NCBI GenBank assembly: GCA_052274345.1
Contig: DAVZGP010000022.1
Span: 1 to 50,973 of the forward strand
Length of the DNA stretch: 50,973 bases
Source of the DNA: Clostridium_AD sp937920395
Lineage (GTDB): Bacteria; Bacillota; Clostridia; Clostridiales; Clostridiaceae
Direction: 5' to 3'
Shown here: in pieces, positions 35,984 through 44,952 of the stretch
How positions within the stretch are numbered: the stretch's first letter is position 1
Layout: every line of letters starts with the position of its first letter
The notes under the pieces: model-generated
Told to the model about the DNA's origin: nothing
The model's input: the letters and a program-made list of their open reading frames with translations, nothing else
Database searches by the model: none
Made by a program: the position numbers and the translations under genes

Positions 35984-36217
35984 GAGTTTCTCCGGAGTGA
36001 CTTGCAACAAGAGGCGAAGAAACTATTGAAATTGTATTTAGAAACTCTTCTTTTGCAAATGTAAAATTCTCGTAAGCCTGACAGGAGGTCAGGCTAGCGA
36101 ACCTGAGCCAGGACGGCGAATGTGAGCGATAGAGGATTTTACATAAGCAAAAAAATAGAGTTTCTTAATGCAATTTCCAGTTTCAAGCTCCTGTTGCAAG
36201 ACACGCTGGAGAATTTG
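35984..36217. repeat. dispersed long imperfect hairpin element, copy B (3' of lysA)
   Basis: The left arm 35984-36071 (TTCTCCGGAGTGACTTGCAA, then AAACTATTGAAATTG and TTTAGAAACTCT) is complementary to the right arm 36130-36217 (AGAGTTTCTTAATGCAATTT, then TTGCAAGACACGCTGGAGAA). The head has hairpin 1 (36076-36082/36088-36094, loop AGGAG) and hairpin 2 (GCC 36107-36109, loop AGGAC, GGC 36115-36117). It ends about 13 nt from the lysA stop. Confidence 0.82.
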
Positions 36218-36230
36218 ATAATTTTGTTAC

Positions 36231-37529
36231 CTATAAACATACTTCGTTACTAATCATGTCCTTGTATGTTTGTCTTTTGCATATTATTTTGTGACTACCA
36301 TCATTAACTAAAACTACTGGAGCCTTAGGTATTTTATTATAATTACTACTCATTGAATAACCATAAGCACCAGTTGATAATACAGCCATAAGATCTCCAC
36401 TATTTATCTTTGGCAACTTAACTCCCTCAAGAAGTATATCCCCACTTTCGCAACACTTACCTGCTATTGTAACTATTTCCGTACATGGATCACTTATTCT
36501 ATTCGCAAGTAGACATTGATATTGTGCATTATATAATGCTGGTCTTATATTATCTGTCATTCCACCATCAACTGCCACATATTTTCTAACCTCTGGTATA
36601 TCCTTTATAGCTCCAACAGTATATAACGTAATACCTGCATTAGCTACAATAGACCTACCTGGTTCAATCACAATAATAGGAAGTTTTATTCCATATTTAA
36701 TGCACCTTGCTTTAGCTTCCTCAAGTATTACAGAGCAAAATTCTTCTATTTCTTTAGGTTCATCACCCTTATCATAATAAACTCCAAATCCTCCACCTAA
36801 ATCCAATTCTTCTATATCATAACTAAACTTTTCTTTTATATGTTTAATTAAAGTTGTCATTATATTTACGGCTTCTCTGTAAGGTTCTAACTCGAAAATT
36901 TGAGATCCTATATGACAATGAAGTCCTGCAAGCTTTATATTTGATAAACCTAAAGCAGTCCTTATAACTTCTTCAAGCTCATTATTTAATATAGTAAATC
37001 CAAACTTTGAATCAATCTGTCCAGTTTTTATATAGTCATGTGTATGTGCTTCAATACCAGGAGTTACTCTAAGAATAATTTGTTGTGTAATTCCCTTTTC
37101 CTTTGCATTTTCATTAATAATTTTCATTTCATGAAGATTATCCACCACAAAAGTTCCTACCCCAAGATCTATTGCCATTTTAATTTCATCAATTGTTTTA
37201 TTATTGCCATGAAAATATATATTTTCAAGTGGGAATTCAGCCTTATAGGCAGTGTACAATTCTCCGCCCGAAACTACATCTAAATATAAACCTTCACTTT
37301 TTATAATTTCACACATTGCAATAGTCAAAAATGCTTTTCCAGCATATGCTACCTTATTATGTTCACTCTTAACTTTTAACGATTTATAGAATCTTCTACA
37401 ATTATCTCGTATAAGCTGTTCGTCCATTATGTATAAAGGTGTACCATATTCCTTTGCTAAGACCTTTGCACTAACTCCTGCAATACTTAGCATATTATTA
37501 TCATTTTTTATATCACCAAAAAATCTCAC
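36231..37529 (-). CDS. lysA: diaminopimelate decarboxylase
   Basis: A 432-aa PLP enzyme of the alanine-racemase fold that makes L-lysine from meso-diaminopimelate. The PLP lysine is K65 in AYAGKAFLT. HCHIGSQIFEL, GGGFGVYY and the EPGRSIVANAG phosphate/substrate motifs follow, and the active-site Cys is in KCCESGDIL. The start is a GTG 8 nt after AGGAGGG. It follows lysC by 29 nt and is the second gene of the riboswitch-controlled lysine operon. Confidence 0.97.
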   Translation of the reverse strand: MRFFGDIKNDNNMLSIAGVSAKVLAKEYGTPLYIMDEQLIRDNCRRFYKSLKVKSEHNKVAYAGKAFLTIAMCEIIKSEGLYLDVVSGGELYTAYKAEFPLENIYFHGNNKTIDEIKMAIDLGVGTFVVDNLHEMKIINENAKEKGITQQIILRVTPGIEAHTHDYIKTGQIDSKFGFTILNNELEEVIRTALGLSNIKLAGLHCHIGSQIFELEPYREAVNIMTTLIKHIKEKFSYDIEELDLGGGFGVYYDKGDEPKEIEEFCSVILEEAKARCIKYGIKLPIIVIEPGRSIVANAGITLYTVGAIKDIPEVRKYVAVDGGMTDNIRPALYNAQYQCLLANRISDPCTEIVTIAGKCCESGDILLEGVKLPKINSGDLMAVLSTGAYGYSMSSNYNKIPKAPVVLVNDGSHKIICKRQTYKDMISNEVCL

Positions 37530-37558
37530 ATAAATCCCTCCTTTTATTAATATATTAT

Positions 37559-38758
37559 TTATAAATTAAATTCCTTCGCAACTACCTTTATAGCCTTTAG
37601 CTTGTCGCTGGTTTTAATTGCACAAGTTATTCTTATTTCTGATGTCGTAATCATTTTAATCTCTATATCATTTTTACTAAAAACCCTAAACATTCTAGCA
37701 GCTACTCCAGAGGTTGTCTTCATCCCAAGACCTACCATCGAAAATTTAGTTATATCCTCATCAACTATAACTTTAGTATCAACTGTTATTCTATCTATAA
37801 TTTTAAGACTATCCTTTAAGCTTTCTTTAGGAATTGTGAACGATACACTCACCATTCCATCTACTGGTGATGATTGACTTATCATATCTATATTAACCCT
37901 TTTAGTTCCTATAGCTTCAAATATAGTTGACAATATATTTACATCTTTAGGTATATTCTTAAGCGTTACTGCCACATCATCATCACTTGTCGCAATACCC
38001 GTTACTGGTTTACTTTCCATATCCACGTTATTTACCTCCTTAATTATAGTTCCTTTAATATTACTATCACTTAATCCTACATATATAGGTATACCATATT
38101 TTTGAGCAAGTTCTATTGATCTTGAATGCATTATCTGAGCTCCCAAACTTGCTAGTTCAAGCATTTCTTCATATTCTATTTCATCTAATTTTTTTGCATC
38201 GCTATAAGCTCTAGGATCTACACTATATATACCAGAAACGTCCGTATATATTTCACATCTTCCATTAAGTTTTACAGCAAGTGCAACCGCCGTAGTATCA
38301 GAACCACCTCTACCAAGCGTGGTAATATCCCCTTCTTCATTTATCCCTTGAAAGCCAGCAACTATTACAATTTTACCTTCTTTTAAACTTTTTTTAATTT
38401 TGTTACCATGTATATCCTCAATTAATGCCTTACCATATTGTCCACTAGTCTTAATTCCAATTTGGTATGCAGTATAACTTATTGCATCATGTCCAAGTCC
38501 CTTAATTGCCATAGCAAGTAATGCACTTGAGATTATTTCTCCCGTTGAGAGTAATGCGTCTAATTCCCTTTTATCAGGTTCTTCCCCTATTCCCTTTGAT
38601 AAGGATAATAAATCATCTGTAGTGTCCCCCATAGCCGATACTACTATTACTAAATCCGTGTCCTTATTTTTTCTTTTTATTATGCTCTGTGCGATCTTTT
38701 TAATTTTTTCTGTAGTGCCTACCGATGAACCACCGTACTTTTGAACAACTACTGCCAT
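37559..38758 (-). CDS. lysC: aspartate kinase
   Basis: 399 aa from the ATG at 38758, giving the expected N-terminus MAVVVQKYGGSSV; a TTG 6 nt upstream is the alternative. KYGGSSVG, the kinase core with TLGRGGSDTTAVALA, and two C-terminal ACT domains (about 255-399) for allosteric feedback are present. It phosphorylates L-aspartate, the first step toward lysine, diaminopimelate, threonine and methionine. The position behind a lysine riboswitch and before lysA indicates the lysine-responsive isozyme. Confidence 0.96.
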   Translation of the reverse strand: MAVVVQKYGGSSVGTTEKIKKIAQSIIKRKNKDTDLVIVVSAMGDTTDDLLSLSKGIGEEPDKRELDALLSTGEIISSALLAMAIKGLGHDAISYTAYQIGIKTSGQYGKALIEDIHGNKIKKSLKEGKIVIVAGFQGINEEGDITTLGRGGSDTTAVALAVKLNGRCEIYTDVSGIYSVDPRAYSDAKKLDEIEYEEMLELASLGAQIMHSRSIELAQKYGIPIYVGLSDSNIKGTIIKEVNNVDMESKPVTGIATSDDDVAVTLKNIPKDVNILSTIFEAIGTKRVNIDMISQSSPVDGMVSVSFTIPKESLKDSLKIIDRITVDTKVIVDEDITKFSMVGLGMKTTSGVAARMFRVFSKNDIEIKMITTSEIRITCAIKTSDKLKAIKVVAKEFNL

Positions 38759-38878
38759 AATCAAATCATCTCCTGGGTCGCTGCCTAATAACAGCTAATA
38801 GAATTTAAAACATTTTTATATTTCTTAATACATCATTGATATTTAAACTTTATCTTTTGTGATATTGATACATCTCTC

Positions 38879-39120
38879 CAAAAAAAAATAATACAGCAAA
38901 GGAACACCCTTGCTGTATAAAATATGTTGTTTTACACAAACCTCGTGTACCTTGTAGCTCTCCACTAATAAATCAGTGACAGCCCTACACATATTATGTG
39001 TAAAACCAGAAAATAATTTTACCAAATATATTTTCTTCGGCCATAACTCCTTTTCTTATTTTTCCTCGCTTGCAAGCTCCAAATAAGTACTAATAGACAC
39101 AGCACCTCTACCCTAGGTAG
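38879..39120 (-). promoter_or_regulatory. lysine riboswitch (L-box) with terminator, lysC-lysA leader
   Basis: The minus strand carries the conserved L-box strings in order: GGTAGAGGTGC, AGTA, GCGAGG, GGCCGAAG, CTGG, GGGCTGTCACTG and GTGGAGAGCTAC (aptamer about 38953-39120). An intrinsic terminator follows: a 9-bp stem 38891-38899/38910-38918 and a T-run at 38888-38880. Lysine binding is known to favour termination in this family, so lysC and lysA are repressed when lysine is plentiful. Confidence 0.95.
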
Positions 39121-39249
39121 TTCATTATTTAATTAGTTACTAGTTTATCACAGTATTCTTATATTCACAAGTATTTATTATATACACCATTCAAACTAAA
39201 TTGCATACCATATATATGACAATGTTATTTAAATTTAGGAGATGATAAA

Positions 39250-41091
39250 ATGTGCGGTATTGCGGGATGGATTAATTTGTATGCTAATATTGAAAATGAT
39301 AATAGAATTCTTTTTAAAATGACTGATACATTGAAAAAAAGAGGACCTGATGCCAGTGGTTTTCATTTTTCAAAACATGCACTTTTAGGTCATAGACGTC
39401 TTGTGGTCGTTGACCCAGAAGGTGGAGCACAACCTATGACGAAAAAAATAGGAAATAACACTTATACTATCGTGTATAATGGTGAACTTTATAATACAGA
39501 AGATGTACGAAAAATATTAAAAGATAATGGATTCACTTTTACCTCATATTCTGATACTGAAGTGCTTCTAGTAGCCTTTATTTTCTGGGGAGCCGAATGT
39601 GTTAAACATATAAACGGCATTTATGCTTTCGGAGTTTGGAATGAAACAAATGAAACATTATTTTTAGCAAGAGATCCTTTAGGAGTTAAACCTCTTTTTT
39701 ATACAATCAAAGATAATTCATTAATTTTTGGTTCGGAGATAAAGACTCTTTTAGCTCATCCATTAGTAGAACCAATTCTTGATAAACAAGGCCTTACTGA
39801 ACTCTTTGGCTTTGGACCTGCAAGACCTCTTGGTAGTGGTATCTTTCAAAATATAAAAGAATTACCTCCATCTCATAGTTTAATTTATAATAAAGATGGT
39901 ATTAAAACTAAAGAATATTGGAAACTTACCGCTAAACCTCATGATGAGGATTTATCCACAACTGCAGAGCACGTGCGAACATTGCTTGTAGATTCAATAG
40001 AAAGACAACTGGTAGCAGATGTTCCAGTGTGTACATTCTTATCTGGTGGACTTGACTCAAGTATAATTTCAGCTGTTGCTTCAACCTATTTCAAAAAAAA
40101 TAATATGCCCAACTTAAACACTTATTCTGTAGATTATGTTGATAATAGAAAATTTTTTAAGCCTACAGAATTTCAACCAAATACAGATGCAGACTGGATT
40201 TATAAGATGGTAGACTATATTGGCTCTAATCATCATGATATATTAATTGATACACCTGAACTAGCCTCATATCTTAAAGAGGCTGTTATTGCTACAGATT
40301 TGCCCGGTATGGCCGATGTAGATTCCTCATTATATCTCTTTTGCAAAGAGGTAAGAAAAAATTCTACTGTTGCGCTTTCAGGCGAATGTGCTGATGAACT
40401 CTTTGGTGGTTATCCATGGTTTAGACGTGAGGAAGATATAAATGCAACTACCTTCCCATGGTCAAAATTTGTAAATGATAGGAAAAGTATACTATCTCCT
40501 GATCTTCAAAGTCTTCCACTAGAAGAATATGTTCAAGATAAATATGATGAAAGTTTAAGACAAGTTCCAGGTGTTCCTGGTGAAAGCCAAAGAGAGCATA
40601 GAATGAGAGAATTATTTTATTTAAATATAAAGTGGTTTATGATAACATTGCTTACAAGGAAAGATAGAATGAGTATGGCAAGTGGCCTTGAGGTAAGAGT
40701 TCCTTTTGCAGACCAACGACTTGTAGAATATGCATATAATATCCCTATGGATATGAAATATTATAAAGGACGTGAAAAAGGAGTTCTACGAGAAGCACTT
40801 ACAGGACTTCTTCCAAATGACGTACTTTGGAGAAAAAAGAGTCCCTATCCAAAGACTCACAACCCAGGTTATACAATGGCTGTTCAAAAATTAATGAATA
40901 ATATATTAAAAGATAAATCCTCACCAATATTACAGCTAATAGACCAAAAACATGTTCAGGAAATAGTTGATTCAGGTGGTAATGCATATAAGAATCCTTG
41001 GTATGGTCAACTTATGACAGGGCCTCAACTTATAGCATATTTAATTCAAGTAAACACTTGGCTTAAAGAATATAACGTCATTTTAAAGTAA
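39250..41091 (+). CDS. asnB: asparagine synthase (glutamine-hydrolysing)
   Basis: A 613-aa enzyme. The N-terminal class II glutaminase domain begins with catalytic Cys2 (MCGIAGW), with RRLVVVDPEGGAQP and NGELYN further on. The synthetase domain has the PPi loop SGGLDSS at 265-271 and the later SGECADELFGGY and RVPFADQRLVEYA segments. It makes asparagine from aspartate, glutamine and ATP in the cytosol. The RBS AGGAG is present. It is divergent from the lysine operon and shares the aspartate-family substrate. No T-box precedes it. Confidence 0.96.
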   Translation: MCGIAGWINLYANIENDNRILFKMTDTLKKRGPDASGFHFSKHALLGHRRLVVVDPEGGAQPMTKKIGNNTYTIVYNGELYNTEDVRKILKDNGFTFTSYSDTEVLLVAFIFWGAECVKHINGIYAFGVWNETNETLFLARDPLGVKPLFYTIKDNSLIFGSEIKTLLAHPLVEPILDKQGLTELFGFGPARPLGSGIFQNIKELPPSHSLIYNKDGIKTKEYWKLTAKPHDEDLSTTAEHVRTLLVDSIERQLVADVPVCTFLSGGLDSSIISAVASTYFKKNNMPNLNTYSVDYVDNRKFFKPTEFQPNTDADWIYKMVDYIGSNHHDILIDTPELASYLKEAVIATDLPGMADVDSSLYLFCKEVRKNSTVALSGECADELFGGYPWFRREEDINATTFPWSKFVNDRKSILSPDLQSLPLEEYVQDKYDESLRQVPGVPGESQREHRMRELFYLNIKWFMITLLTRKDRMSMASGLEVRVPFADQRLVEYAYNIPMDMKYYKGREKGVLREALTGLLPNDVLWRKKSPYPKTHNPGYTMAVQKLMNNILKDKSSPILQLIDQKHVQEIVDSGGNAYKNPWYGQLMTGPQLIAYLIQVNTWLKEYNVILK

Positions 41092-41107
41092 ATCATAAAA
41101 AGACTTT

Positions 41108-41149
41108 AAAAGAGGACACTGTAGATTTTTTTCTACAGTGTCCTCTTTT
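41108..41149 (+). terminator. intrinsic terminator of asnB
   Basis: A perfect 18-bp stem (41108-41125/41132-41149) with a 6-nt T loop is flanked by A- and T-runs, 16 nt after the asnB stop. Confidence 0.92.
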
Positions 41150-41405
41150 GTTTCATATTAACTCTTATTTTCGCTCATAAATAATGACCTCATACTTGTC
41201 AATTTCTTCGATGTATAATCTAAATCTATTTTTCAATTAAATCAACAGGTTTTTTCATTTTTTTTATAGAGTATCGTAAACACCAAAGAAATTAAATCCA
41301 TTCAAAGCACCATTACTATCTATAAAAAATCTATATCACTTGCTTATATTTATACAAATTGTAAATATTAAAAATAATTTAGCTCTCATGAAGTTTGAAA
41401 TTAAA
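41150..41405. other. 256-bp AT-rich spacer
   Basis: I see no convincing gene, RNA or site. A 22-codon minus-strand stretch near 41270-41335 is open but has no start or RBS. Confidence 0.5.
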
Positions 41406-43434
41406 TTATACAACCTGAAGAACTACAACTCCGTATGGTGATAAAGTTAGTTTACTTACTACTTTTTCTCCAGTTAACAAGTCTTTATATTCACCATCAA
41501 TGAAAACTTCAGTACTCATATCATTATAAATTAGTATCATATAATAACGCTTTCCATCTTTTTCTCTCTTAACAGCCTCTACTCCAGGTATTTTATCTTT
41601 AAGGACAGGCAAAATCATTTCAGATTTTACTATAATGTTTATAAGGTTTTCCATAGCAATCTCATCCAGATCACATGCCACATAATAAACATTTCCTTTA
41701 CCGTACTTGTTCACTGTTACCGCAGGAGTCCCTTTGTAGTAATGGCTATTATAGGCAGCTATTTCTCTAGCACCATTTGTTTTTAATACGTCACACCACA
41801 TTGAAGCTGTTCCACTTCCAAATTCTCCTTTTACATCTACAGTTCTTCCAAAGTTTATTGAGTCAAATTCTTCGAGTTCCACTCCTGACATATCTTTAAA
41901 GTATCCAGTTACTGTCATAGTGGTCATTTTGTTATTCCATGTTTTTGTCCCCGACCTAAAGGTTATTAATAATGCTCCCCCTCTTTGACCAAACTCGTCA
42001 CATTTTTTACCTATTTCTTCATTCATTAAGTTAAATGCTGGCATTATAATCAACTTGTATTTTGAAAAATCTGCATCAACGCTTGTTACGTCTGTATTAA
42101 TATTATTTGAAATTAATGCACTATAGTAGCTTTCTAAAAGTTGATTATAGCTAAATTTTGTATTGTGAGGTTGGCCTCGATGACTCCAAAAATTATCATA
42201 GGATTTTATTAGTGCAACTTCAACTTTATTTTCAGAATCTACAAAAATATCCCCTAATTTATCTAATTCTTTACCAATCTCCTTTATTTCCCTATACCTT
42301 CTTCTTGCTATTCCGTCATGGTCAAGTATTTCATACCAGTATTGTTCAGTTCCAACAGTACATGCTCTCCAGCGAAAGTATACTATTGCCTCCGCTCCAT
42401 GAGCAATATACTGGTAAGTCCAAAGTCTAACCTGTCCTGGTTCAGGATTATCTGCCAATTATTTATATCCACAGGGACCACTTTGCTGTTCCATCATCCA
42501 GAAGTTTTTATTTTTTATCCCTCTCATTAAGTCATGTGCCATAGAAATGCTCTTGTAAGAAGATTTTTCCCACATATTATTAGGATAATTATCCCAGGAT
42601 ACAAAATCTAAATCTTTCCCCAAAGTGTAATAATCAATTTCGCTAAAATGCCCCATATAATTATGAGTTATTGGCAGTGAGCTTCTTTTTCTAATTTCAT
42701 CAATTTGTAGCTTTTGATATTCAACTATATTATCTGAAGAAAATCTAAAGAAATCTAAAGAAATCTAATAATAAACCAGGATTATGGTTGAAAGGAGTTG
42801 ATAACAAATTGCTAGTACTTGAATTGTTTTGTGAAAATCCATCAGAAGATGAATACATAGGAATAATAATTTCATCGAACTTTCTATAGGTATGACTCCA
42901 AAAAACAGTTCCACATTCGTCACTAAGCTTGTCAATAGTACCATACTTATTTTTAACCCATGTCTTAAATCTGCTATGACAGCTTTGACAGTAACATTGC
43001 GTTCCAAACTCATTATCGATTTGCCAAGCAATAACATTTAAATTGTTTTTGTAATGCTCAGCCATTTCTATAGCTATCTTCTTTGAATACTCCCTATAAA
43101 CCTCGTTACTAGCACAATAGTGTCTTCTTGTTCCAAATCCTTTTGTTAATCCATAAACATCTTTAGGATAAAATTCTGAATTTTTATCCATAAGCCATTT
43201 AGGCGCAGCGGCAGTAGGCGTTCCTAAAACAACCTTAATTCCCTCCTCTGATAAAACTTCAATAGCTTTATCGAGCCATAAAAAATTGTAATTACCTTCC
43301 TACGGCTCCATCTTAGGCCATGCAAATTCTGCAAGCCTTACTATATTAATACTTGCCTCTCTCATCATCTTTGCATCAATTGACCAGCGTTCTTCCTGCC
43401 AATGTTCTGGATAATAATCAACACCAAAAAACAT
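41406..43434 (-). pseudogene. GH42 beta-galactosidase pseudogene (three lesions)
   Basis: The gene starts at an ATG at 43434 after AGGTGGGG and reads as a full GH42 enzyme of about 670 codons: GVDYYPEHW at the N-terminus, AWQIDNEFGTQ with the acid/base Glu, and WMMEQQSGPCG with the nucleophile Glu. Three breaks destroy it. The first is an in-frame TAG at 43300-43302 (after WPKMEP). The second is a 10-bp tandem duplication at 42741-42760 that shifts the frame in LLLDFFRFSSDN. The third is a TAA at 42459-42461 (after GPCGYK). Removing one 10-bp copy restores the frame. Otherwise the sequence is well kept, so decay looks recent. An intact paralog lies at 47004-49058. Confidence 0.93.
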
Positions 43435-43518
43435 AAATACCCCACCTTTCAGCTCTTAATAAATTTACAATACGAATTTCTTTAATAACCTATCATTAGA
43501 AAATGAGTTATCTTCATA

Positions 43519-43923
43519 TTATTTAATAACGCTTATTCTACCAGCTCCTTTGAATAAAACATTCCCCTTCTCGTTAGTTACCACAGCCTCCAGCGTATAA
43601 TTACCTGATAATAATTGTACTGTTGTGTCTTGCAGAAATGCTTTCTTATCTTTTTTATCTAATATATTGGTCATAAGTTTTAAAGCTTCTGAATTTGGTA
43701 GGGGTTTCATGGATAAATCGATAATTTGTTTCACTTCTCCTGAATATATATCCCTTGCATTAACTTTTAAACATATTTTTGATTGTTCACTTAATACAAA
43801 ACATTTTATTGGCATAATTTTATTTTCATTCCATGGTTTCCCTCCATCTACCAGCCATATGCATTCTGAAAGAGACCTAGCAGCGCCTAGACCAATTTGA
43901 ACAAATTCCCGTCGTTAAATCAT
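43519..43923 (-). pseudogene. truncated or broken gene, C-terminal beta-domain remnant
   Basis: An ATG at 43923 is followed by ATT and an in-frame TAA (43915-43917). After that, 132 codons stay open to a stop at 43519. They begin RREFVQIGLGAARSLSECIW, then VDGGKPWNENKIMPIKCF, and end in a beta-rich Ig-like domain (YTLEAVVTNEKGNVLFKGAG). The nearest internal ATG is at 43815. It could be the 3' part of a lost glycosidase-type gene fused to an unrelated start, or a gene killed by one nonsense change. I do not recognise the family. Confidence 0.55.
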
Positions 43924-43927
43924 CTAC

Positions 43928-44866
43928 TTACTTCTTTATAGTCATGTTCCCAACACATCCAAACCCATTTTCATCATACGCTGTATAAAAAACACTGTAT
44001 AGACCTTCTCCCAATGCAATACAACTTAAAGGTGTTCTTACGTTTTTCTCCCATGTTCTCTCGAACATAATTTCATGACCTTTAGACCAGTGAATTCCAT
44101 CTTCTGAAATGCTGTAACCCATTTTGTTTCCGCCATCATAAAAAGCATAATATAGACCGTCTATTTTAGTCACAATCGGATTTTCAGTAAAGATGTCATT
44201 AATCAATACAGGGTTCATCTTGGTACAACGGGTCCAAGGACCTTGGAGGGTTGGAGCCATTGCCAAACCCACTCCCCACCATTTTATGGGTAAGCTTTGC
44301 GTATCACAACTTCCATAGAAAGAATACCATATATCGCCTAAACGATAAGGATAAAATGAGTCGGACCCTTGAAGGCCTTCCCACAGATCAGCGTTTTCAT
44401 CCTTTTGGAGAATAATTCCTAGGTCCTCATAAGGACCCCCTATTCCCTCAATACCAGGAGTTTCCGAACGAGATAACCATATTTTACCATCCATGTTGAT
44501 TCTGTGCTGTTTTTCTGTGTTTGGAGCTGCACGATAGGCTACATAAGTCATATACCAATACCCATTCTGTTCATCAAATGTAGGAATTGGTGACCATAAT
44601 GCCGCTCGTGGGTCATCTCCAGTAAAATCACCGCTTGACTCCATCAGCGTAGACATACGCTTGAAAGTCTTCCCTCCATCACTGACCCAATGACTTAATT
44701 TCATTTTAACCCAAAATGGGTCATCCGTCATTTCCGAAGTGAAAAGATGGAATTTTCCGTTTATTTCTATGACAGTTCCTCCCTCAAACCCGTATTTGAT
44801 GTCTTCGGTACCTGCTGCACCCTTGAAGATAATTGGTTTATCTAATTTTTCTACTAGCTTGAACAT
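43928..44866 (-). CDS. GH43-like five-bladed propeller glycosidase
   Basis: A 312-aa protein without signal peptide, so cytosolic. Repeated blade signatures (FHLFTSEMTDD, WYMTYVAYRA, IWYSFYGS, LYYAFYDGG, LYSVFYTAYD) and a tail of GCVGNMTIKK match the GH43/GH32-superfamily propeller fold. The typical GH43 acid patch is not certain by eye, so catalytic specificity is unassigned. The RBS GAGGAG precedes the ATG. It sits between a GH43 gene and broken genes in the same direction. Confidence 0.75.
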   Translation of the reverse strand: MFKLVEKLDKPIIFKGAAGTEDIKYGFEGGTVIEINGKFHLFTSEMTDDPFWVKMKLSHWVSDGGKTFKRMSTLMESSGDFTGDDPRAALWSPIPTFDEQNGYWYMTYVAYRAAPNTEKQHRINMDGKIWLSRSETPGIEGIGGPYEDLGIILQKDENADLWEGLQGSDSFYPYRLGDIWYSFYGSCDTQSLPIKWWGVGLAMAPTLQGPWTRCTKMNPVLINDIFTENPIVTKIDGLYYAFYDGGNKMGYSISEDGIHWSKGHEIMFERTWEKNVRTPLSCIALGEGLYSVFYTAYDENGFGCVGNMTIKK

Positions 44867-44952
44867 TTAGCATTCTCCTCTCATGAATTAATGTTGTTTG
44901 TATTTAAAACCATCCACAATATGATTTACTGTTAAAAGACCGTATTGTTAAC

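Noticed and set aside
35366..36230. CRISPR array
   Set aside because: Repeats are long (about 100-240 bp), diverged and without uniform short repeats and unique spacers; no cas genes nearby.
38843..39025. 60-codon minus-strand frame with an internal methionine start
   Set aside because: It lies entirely within the lysine riboswitch and its terminator; the bases are explained by RNA structure.
41270..41336. 22-codon open stretch on the minus strand downstream of the dead GH42 gene
   Set aside because: No start, no RBS and too short to tell from chance in this AT-rich spacer.
41092..41405. Attachment site or tRNA gene that could mark the decaying sugar locus as an island
   Set aside because: No tRNA cloverleaf, integrase or direct repeat is visible here; asnB and its terminator look undisturbed.
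42765..43037. 90-codon minus-strand frame starting MLLLGKSIMS
   Set aside because: An out-of-frame shadow of the GH42 pseudogene; the aligned GH42 frame explains the sequence.
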